Assembly: GCF_964340395.1 (NCBI RefSeq)
Contig: NC_135557.1
Coordinates: 25,832,614 to 25,896,613, forward strand
DNA from: Glandiceps talaboti
Lineage: Eukaryota; Hemichordata; Enteropneusta; Spengelidae
Direction of reading: 5' to 3'
Length of the DNA: 64,000 nucleotides
The notes under the pieces are model-generated. The model saw only the letters and a program-made list of their open reading frames with translations, was not told the DNA's origin and made no database searches. A program made the position numbers and the translations under genes. This document shows positions 31,763 through 64,000 of this stretch, piece after piece; positions within the stretch are counted from its first letter, which is position 1; each line of letters begins with the position of its first letter.

Positions 31763-32600
31763 CCCTTCTCGCACATTTTACTATTTTTGTTGTTTTATTA
31801 AATTAAAACCCAAATCATATACAATTTCTCTATGTGCATATAGTGGTGTGTTATCGAAAGTTTCCTTGCGAAGAAAGGGAAGGCAAACAAATGACTAACA
31901 AAAAATACACGCAAATAAGAAATTTTCTAGAGCGAATGTTTCCATGGTTACACTGTTGACGTCTACGTTACACATGACCACTCAGTAACGTGACGTCACT
32001 GTATTGATCCTTAAATAATAAAAATGGTTGCGTGTGGTATTATTCTTATATCAACGTAAACAGATAAATGTTTATATGGTTTCAAATTCATAATGTATCG
32101 AGTATTGAAGGTAATGTTCCATGCCGGAAGCTTCATTTCACTTTTTACCCGTTATTTACCTGTATCTCTTGTGTGCCTATAAAATTCTAGACCTTTGTGT
32201 GAGATCAATAACCTAACTGACGTAAAAGCTTACAAGGGACAATTTACATTTTTGAAGGTCGGTGATTACATGTGAAATGCGATAATTTAAACCAACTGGG
32301 TGTCTACAGTTGATCTATTTTTACTCTCAGAGTTTATACTGTGTTGTTTGATTTGACATGACGCTCGTTTTTATAGTTATGGGTCACAGGGACCTGTAGT
32401 ATTGTTTAGATTGTTGTTTGCATAAGGAAAATGTCACATGAATCATATAGCTGGTACTAATACTACAATATTATTGTAAGTAAATTAGTTTATTAGTTAG
32501 TGACACGAGATCTTACATAATGTAAAGTTACATTTCTAAACAATCTTAATTCAAGAATGTGAAAATTAAACCTCCCAGCCCAATGGACTTATATGTCACT
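31763..32600. other. Intergenic upstream of the receptor gene
   Basis: Presumed promoter-proximal sequence. Contains gtgacgtcac (about 31990-31999), a CRE-like palindrome, otherwise nothing recognised. Confidence 0.35.
31990..31999. promoter_or_regulatory. CRE-like palindrome near the receptor promoter
   Basis: GTGACGTCAC contains the perfect TGACGTCA element, about 235 bases upstream of the TATA box. It could serve CREB/ATF-type factors; motif match only. Confidence 0.4.
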
Positions 32601-32609
32601 TTAAACAAG

Positions 32610-35330
32610 AACTTGAAGAAAATTACAGAGTGCGAAATAAATAAATACAATAAAGAAGTCAAAGATTAAATAAATGGATCAAACATAACTAGCTTGGCCG
32701 GCACATACTGTCTTTCCTTCTAAGGAAGGCCTTTTCTATAAAAACCGCAGTACTTTTCACAATAGTGTCCTTAAATAATAAATTCAACTTCTCTTTTTCC
32801 GACAGAGCACTAAATTCAGGTTCTGAAAACGGTGACAAATACAGAATTCTAAGATCGTCATAGAAATCACACTGATGAAGTAGGAAATGAGCTTCGTTTT
32901 CTACAGACCCACTTTGACAGAACTTACATACTCTCTGTTCAATGGCCTCATGCCGATATCTGCCTGTTTCAATCCTAATTGGCAAAACTCATGCACGAAA
33001 CTGTGCAAGCAAAGAACGTTGACCACGAGTCAGGTCCTATAGTACAGATTTTTCAGTTTTATACTCTTCTTTGAAAAGAACATAAGTGCGCAATTTAGCT
33101 TTTTGTCTGATATTTTCTTACCATTCTACTTCAAGGGTAGACAACAGCTGGCTATTTACAGCGGCTGTGTTAATGTACGACGGATTATCAATACTGATAT
33201 TCATGTTATCAAAAATTGTACACATCTCAGAAGACCAGTTGTGGCTGTTCAAAGCATAGTCCCAGAGGAAAATTTTCTTTGTCAACCTATTTTCGTCAAG
33301 TAATACTACTTTATTCCAGAATCTGACCATATTAATAAGTCTACGATTTCTACAAGAATTTCAGCCTGTGTCACCAGAAACTGCCAGAGTGGGTGTGAAC
33401 CTGTGAACTCCTGGAAAAAAGCACAGCGCGAAATTTTGAACAGTTTGGCATTTGTCATGTTTACCAAAGCCCCACACTGCAGTAATCTAGAATAGGAGTA
33501 ACCATAGACCCTACAAGTTGGTGTAGGGTCTATGGAGTAACACATGCATTGAATAACTTAGTGTACGACTTGAAACCTTGAATTTTGAGTTAATCGCCCC
33601 CAGTGCTCTACTAGCGGAGTTTGCCAATGTTTCCGAAATAACAGAAAAATCCAAGAACTCATTGAACACAATTCAAAGATATTTGTAGTTATTGGTATAT
33701 TCTAATCCCTGCTCCCCAATATGAAACTCAAAATTGCTCCTGTTATAATCGCGCTTTCTAAAGTGAATAATTTTTTATTTCTTACCTTTAACTAAAAGGC
33801 GCCAATGGTTAATATGGTCAAACAAAGCCTGCATATCCAATTCATTGTCGGCGATTAACACTATGTCATCAGCGTATAACAATACTGAAACATTATATAT
33901 AATCGTCAATGATTACACCTTTTTGTAAAGACTTCAATTCAACCGCTAGATCATTGATAAATAATGCGAACAAAGAGGGAGACAGATTATCGCCCTGCCT
34001 TACACCCGTATTAGTTGTGAACCAGTCTGTGTACATACCATTCACTTTCACACATGCAGAGGTGGTCATGTACATGGATTTGATACTGTTATACATTTTG
34101 CCATCTACCCCAGAAATTAACAACTTGTACATAAGAGCTCTCCTGTCAACGTAGTCAAATGCCTTCTTAATATCTATGAAAGTTGCGAAAGTAGACAGAC
34201 CATATGCCAACCTATTTCTAATTACAGCAGAAAGAGTAAAAATATGATCTTCACAAGATCTGCTACGTCTAAAACCATTCTGTTCATCTACCAGAAGATT
34301 CTTTTGATCAAAGAAGATAACAATTCTATTGTTTAACAAAGAACAATACAACTTTGCGACTACAGACAATAGACTAATACCTCTGTAATTTAGAGGTACG
34401 CGAGGATCGTCGGCAGTGTTTTTTTGAATCGGAACTACAATTGCTTTACACCAAATTGTCGGAATTTTCCCCGAGTCAAAACAAATTTGAAATAAATTAA
34501 GTAGGACCCTTATTGCATCCTCGTTTCGCAACACGCCATATGGAATATTGTCAACACAAATCGAACTACCTTTACTTGGAATTATTAGTATTATAACCCT
34601 CCTCACTTCTTCCGAACTGTAAAGTTTCTATTCAAACTAATATAATTTACTATGATAAAGCGGGTCTTCCATTCTCTGTTCTAAAACTTTATAACATTCT
34701 TTTTGATAATACTCGTCATCAAAATGGTCGCACTTCACATCACTGTATAAAGAAGAGAAATCTCTTTTCCAAGTCTGTAAAATATCATTACTGTTACTAG
34801 TTGTATCCCCATTATCATCGTAAACTTCAAATGGCACTGGCTTCTTACAGCACGGGCCAAGCTTATTCAAATATAATCGTAGATTATAGCTACAGTAAGT
34901 TTCAATTTCATCAATTGCGTCTCTCCTATATTTCCGCTCACAGGAACGCAGCTTTTTATCAAAGTGACTCCTAGCCAGTTTGTAGTCCATGTGCGATGTA
35001 CTTTTACTGTGTTCCTACCACGGAAACTTGTAAACAACTTCTCTTTTTGTTTCATGTCATTCCATAAGACCGACAGCTCCTCGTTCCAAAATGGCTTACG
35101 GGGTTTTGTCGGCTTCCGAACACCATTTGATTTGCGCGAATAACAAGAAAGAGTGGCTTTCATTTCATCCACAATACAATCACAGACACTTTGGTATAAA
35201 GAATGGATTTCATTTTGTGTTTCTCTACTGATTTGAATTCTATCAATAATTTCTAAAATGGCATGTCTAGAGCAATGTCTGAGGAGAGAATATAAATTTA
35301 TAAAATTTAAGGGAACTATATTCAATTAAA
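32610..35330 (-). pseudogene. Degenerate non-LTR retrotransposon (LINE), 5'-truncated
   Basis: Read right to left: a linker region (35325-34637, with PFWNEELSVLWNDMKQ and YYQKECYKVL), a reverse transcriptase domain (34606-33760, with LNYRGISLLSVVAKLYC, NGFRRSRSCEDHIF, FIDIKKAFDYVD, TGVRQGDNLSP and a YADD box near 33860-33875), then a decayed C-terminal region (33540-32689, with RLTKKIFLWD, NWSSEM and a CKFC..ENEAHFLLHQC motif). Broken by a frameshift just before YADD, by several stops, and by loss of the endonuclease domain. Same broad type as the fragment at 29535-30405. Inactive. Confidence 0.88.
33501..33537. repeat. Short hairpin inside the LINE remnant
   Basis: ccatagaccctac and its complement gtagggtctatgg flank an 8-9 base loop. 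Confidence 0.8.
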
Positions 35331-35340
35331 TCAAAAAGTT

Positions 35341-37184
35341 ATTATATATTTAGCCTGTAGATAATTAGGAAAGCAACAATATAAGAAATACGCGTCCCTA
35401 TGGTATGGAATTATTCCTTTAATGAAATAAATACATATCAGGAGGTAGTTACTGTAAAAAAAAAGTGTAACACGTTTATTTCAGTTCAATCCATAGGGGC
35501 ACGTAGTATTTATTTTTTTTTTTTTTTATCTTAGATTGATATTGATACTTGTAGTATTTGCTGGATTCGTATTTTCCTTGGGAAAACAACAATCTAAGCG
35601 AATATTGTGTGTCCCCGTGGTTCAATCTATAGTTCTTATGTTATATGTTTGTATCGCAACCAAATTATTAGGTGCGCAATAATTAAACTGTCACAACCAC
35701 ATATATTAAGAAATTGATAACTTTAATAAGAAAGTTTCTGTGAAATTTCCATTTACGAAAAATATATGTATCTGTATTTTTGTAATATCCCAATAAAAAT
35801 GTTATTAAATACAACAACAAAAACTGTGACAACCGTTCGAAGCGCACCCCGATTACTATGACAACCGTTCGAAGCGCACCCCGATTAGCCTCCTTAGGTT
35901 TCCCTATCAAATTATCAAATTATTTTTGAATGAACGAGTCAATAAATTAAAAACGAAATGTCTAAATAATTCCGCTTCTTACCACCGAGGGCGCCCTCGT
36001 CAGGACCATTTGCATGGGACCATCGATCGACTACAAGTATTTTTGTATTTGCGTTTACTCTCTCGCTCTCGCACATATTTTCACAAGTGTGATTGTTATA
36101 TTATTCTTTGTCTTCTATAAATATAATAAATTTAACCATGGACTATTTTTGTGTACGTGTCATTCACTTATTACTCATTACTTGGCTGTAATACAAATTT
36201 AAATATACGTAGAGCAGTAGACTCGAGCTCTAACTAAGGCCAAAAAAATTTTATATATATCTGGTTCTGGTCAGCGCGCGCGTGCCCTGAATACCCTCGC
36301 GTCGATCCTTTTTTTCCCGATAATTTTTGCTTTCCCGTTTCTTATTTATTCCTGATATCAGGAAAACAAGCAGCTGAAATCTACCCTACATGCCAAGACT
36401 GCTTAAAATACAAAGCCTAAACTGCTTCGAAGAAAAGGGAAGTTTTTCAAGAGATAAATATGATAGAACAGAGTATGTAAAGTGTCAAAAAAATGTGTAT
36501 TTACTAATTTGCAAAAAAAAAAAAATAATTAGAAAAAAAAAATTCGCGTCGTCGCACCACTTTAGAAAGTTTACCCGACCAGAACAAGATATTTTTTTTG
36601 GCCTAAGTCTGGAACCAGTTGTGTCCACAGGGGCACGTATTATTGCTTCCCGGGGTATTGCTTAGAATCCTGCTACTACAAATAGAAAATATAAAAACAA
36701 AAGTTTGCCCATCTTGAGTAATCTCAAAAGAAATCTAGTCGTCATGGCAATAAGATAAACTATGCCGTGCACTTTCCACATACAAATGTAAAAAGGAGGT
36801 TGGATGGAATTGGTGTATCTATTTGGATTTTAACTAATAAATAAAACAACTGTAGTCTGTTTTTTTTTTAAATAAACAATGTGAAACAAGATAGACTTAT
36901 AAATCTGGACGTGTCATCTGTGTTTAACTCAATAAATGGCAAAACATTAAAAGTGTGTAAAATATTTCAATTTGTAAGTGTCAACGCGACCACACTACGT
37001 TTATATTCACTGAAAATCAACCAACCATAATAATTATCAATCGAGTGGTCGATATTATTCGTAAGCACTACAGAAAAAGGTTGAAATAGTGATCGCCGTT
37101 GGGGGCGCTGATTTCGGGGACGGACCTAACAATCAATTTGGTCTGATTTATCATTTGTACAAGTACAAAAAAAAATATGTTTAC
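35341..37184. other. Intergenic between receptor and SIDT
   Basis: Contains a 37-bp direct duplication (gacaaccgttcgaagcgcac, ~35828-35890), local CpG-rich patches (about 35985-36020 and 36270-36305), A- and T-runs, and a fragment of family C at 36840-36960. No gene recognised. Confidence 0.4.
36840..36960. repeat. Family C fragment
   Basis: caatgtgaaacaaga, aactcaataaatggcaaaac and gtgtgtaaaatattt align with 27780-27850. Confidence 0.55.
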
Positions 37185-37360
37185 CCACAGGTGATACTGA
37201 GTACTGCAATTGTACTGTGAGTAACTGTTACGAGTACTCCAATTATGAGTAACTGTTACGAGTACTGCAAATGTGAGTGACTGTTAGGAGTACTGCAATT
37301 GTGAGTAACTGTTACGAGTACTGCAATTATGAGTAACTGTTACGAATACTGCAATTGTCA
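37185..37360. repeat. ~28-bp minisatellite upstream of SIDT
   Basis: Six copies of gagtactgcaattgtgagta + actgttac, ending about 270 bases before the SIDT start codon, so within or next to the likely promoter. Confidence 0.9.
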
Positions 37361-37631
37361 CGTTACAAACGTTGTTTATCGTTTCTTCAAAACACATGAA
37401 GCATGTGAAGGGGATTTGTCCGAATTAATCGTCGACAATATCGTTTGAACAGCTGGGCGAGTATTTTTACAATAGCCTAGGGGGTCGTTATCTCATTGCG
37501 GAAGTGTTTATCTCAGAAAAGGTGCGCTGTGGAAATTGTCGTCAGAAGAATCGATAATTTGTCACCAACCGTAGAACTTATGATAGTTTTCAAAGCGTAC
37601 CATGACTTCATGACGAAAAGAGAACCTTAAA

Positions 37632-62609
<24,978 letters not shown>

Positions 62610-63370
62610 GTAAGTATGCTGTATAACTTTAAGATCTGTTGCCATAGTGATGTAAGTATACCATATAACTTTAAGATCTGTTGCCATAGTGATGTAAGTA
62701 TACCATATAACTTTAAGATCTGTTGCCATAGTGATGTAAGTATACCATATAACTTTAAGATCTGTTGCCATAGTGATGTAAGTATACCATATAACTTTAA
62801 GATCTGTTGCCATAGTGATGTAAGTATACCGTATAACTTTAAGATCTGTTGCCATAGTGATGTAAGTATACCATATAACTTTAAGATCTGTTGCCATAGT
62901 GATGTAAGTATACCATATAACTTTAAGATCTGTTGCCATAGTGATGTAAGTATACTGTATAACTTTAAGATCTGTTGCCATAGTGATGTAAGTATACCGT
63001 ATAACTTTAAGATCTGTTGCCATAGTGATGTAAGTATACCATATAACTTTAAGATCAGTTGCCATAGTGATGTAAGTATACTGTATAACTTTAAGATCTG
63101 TTGCCATAGTGATGTAAGTATACCATATAACTTTAAGATCTGTTGCCATAGTGATGTAAGTATACTGTATAACTTTAAGATCTGTTGCTATAGTGATGTA
63201 AGTATACCATATAACTTTAAAATCTGTTGCCATAGTGATGTAAGTATACCATATAACTTTAAGATCTGTTGCTATAGTGATGTAAGTATACCATATAACT
63301 TTAAAATCTGTTGCCATAGTTATGTATGTATACCATATAACTTTAAGATCTGTTGCCATAGTGATGTAGA
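62610..63370 (+). repeat. 42-bp array starting at the SIDT exon 5 donor, open in frame
   Basis: About 18 copies of gtaagtataccatataactt + taagatctgttgccatagtgat. The first copy starts at the real donor. Nearly every unit keeps GTAAGTAT. Read in the SIDT frame it has no stop through the whole array (units DVSIPYNFKICCHS). Confidence 0.95.
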
Positions 63371-63419
63371 TTCACATGAGAATATACCTATATTGAATTT
63401 CACTGTACAAATATGAAAC

Positions 63420-63655
63420 ACATTGAAATACTGGAAACCTGAATATTTTATAGACCAGTGTCCAATGTTTGCCCTTAGTTGTCAGAAATTGAAGTATATA
63501 TACTTCTATAAAAAATACACTCTGTGATGTGAATTGATTGGCCAGTGTCCAATGTTTGCCCTTAGTTGTCAGAAATTGAAGTATATATACCTCCATAAAA
63601 ATACACTCTGTTATGTGAATTGATTGACCAGTGTTGAATGTTTGCCCTTAGTTGT
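63420..63655. repeat. ~110-bp repeat
   Basis: Two and a half copies with tgtccaatgtttgcccttag, ttgtcagaaattgaagtata and aaatacactctg. Confidence 0.9.
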
Positions 63656-63699
63656 CAACATTTCATATCAGATTTATATTATGAAGCTTTAGCCCTAAT

Positions 63700-64000
63700 C
63701 TTATATCTAACTCACTACTACCTTGTCAGCTAACCTAACATAACTCGACTACCTTGTTAGCTAACCTAACATAACTCACTACTACCTTGTCAGCTAACCT
63801 AACATAACTCATTACTACCTTGTCAGCTAACCTAATATAACTCACTACTACCTTGTCAGCTAACCTAACATAACTAACTACTACCTTGTCAGCTAACCTA
63901 ATATAACTCACTACTACCTTGTCAGCTAACCTAACATAACTAACTACTACCTTGTCAGCTAACCTAACATAACTCGACTACCTTGTCAGCTAACCTAGCA
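63700..64000. repeat. 33-bp array running off the window
   Basis: About nine copies of actaccttgtcagctaacct + aacataactcact. Confidence 0.93.

Noticed and set aside
33893-34606. Intact reverse transcriptase gene
   Set aside because: Frameshift before the YADD box and many stops downstream; it is a LINE relic.

Overview
The window is eukaryotic genomic DNA: AT-rich, intron-rich and very repeat-rich, from a non-vertebrate animal, most likely a marine bilaterian. The lineage is not proven. The evidence is three animal genes with canonical GT-AG introns, non-LTR retrotransposon remnants, a tRNA-derived SINE and a large load of minisatellites. There are no prokaryotic genes, operons or CRISPR arrays.

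Three protein genes can be built exon by exon with every splice phase agreeing. (1) Hydroxymethylbilane synthase (HMBS, haem synthesis), plus strand, 1047-7716: eight exons; the start lies outside the window. (2) A complete five-exon orphan nuclear receptor of 432 residues, minus strand, 31679 down to 15193, with a TATA box upstream. (3) The 5' part of a SID-1/SIDT-family double-stranded-RNA channel gene, plus strand, from 37632 to beyond the right edge, with a first intron of about 20 kb. HMBS and the receptor are convergent. The receptor and SIDT are divergent, and a broken LINE lies between them.

Region by region: 1-7.8 kb, HMBS with a solo LTR, a foldback element and several intronic arrays; 7.8-15.2 kb, intergenic, with a SINE whose tRNA-like head is amplified about 12 times; 15.2-31.7 kb, the receptor, its introns packed with arrays; 31.8-37.6 kb, intergenic, with a degenerate LINE; 37.6-64 kb, SIDT, its introns full of arrays and nested mobile elements. 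By hand tally roughly a third of the window is tandem repeat.

The most striking pattern is where the arrays sit. At least four begin exactly on an exon-intron boundary, so each unit carries a copy of the exon end plus the 5' splice site: HMBS exon 2390s, receptor exon 4, SIDT exon 2, SIDT exon 5. A fifth has pseudo-copies of an acceptor plus exon start (HMBS, 3777-4200). Three more arrays stop within about 20 bases of an acceptor. In SIDT exon 5 the 42-bp unit stays open in the coding frame, so alternative donor use could add multiples of 14 residues. I recall, unverified, that minisatellites spanning 5' splice sites were reported at an amphioxus Adh locus ('mirage' minisatellites); if so this is a richer case of a known but little-studied phenomenon.
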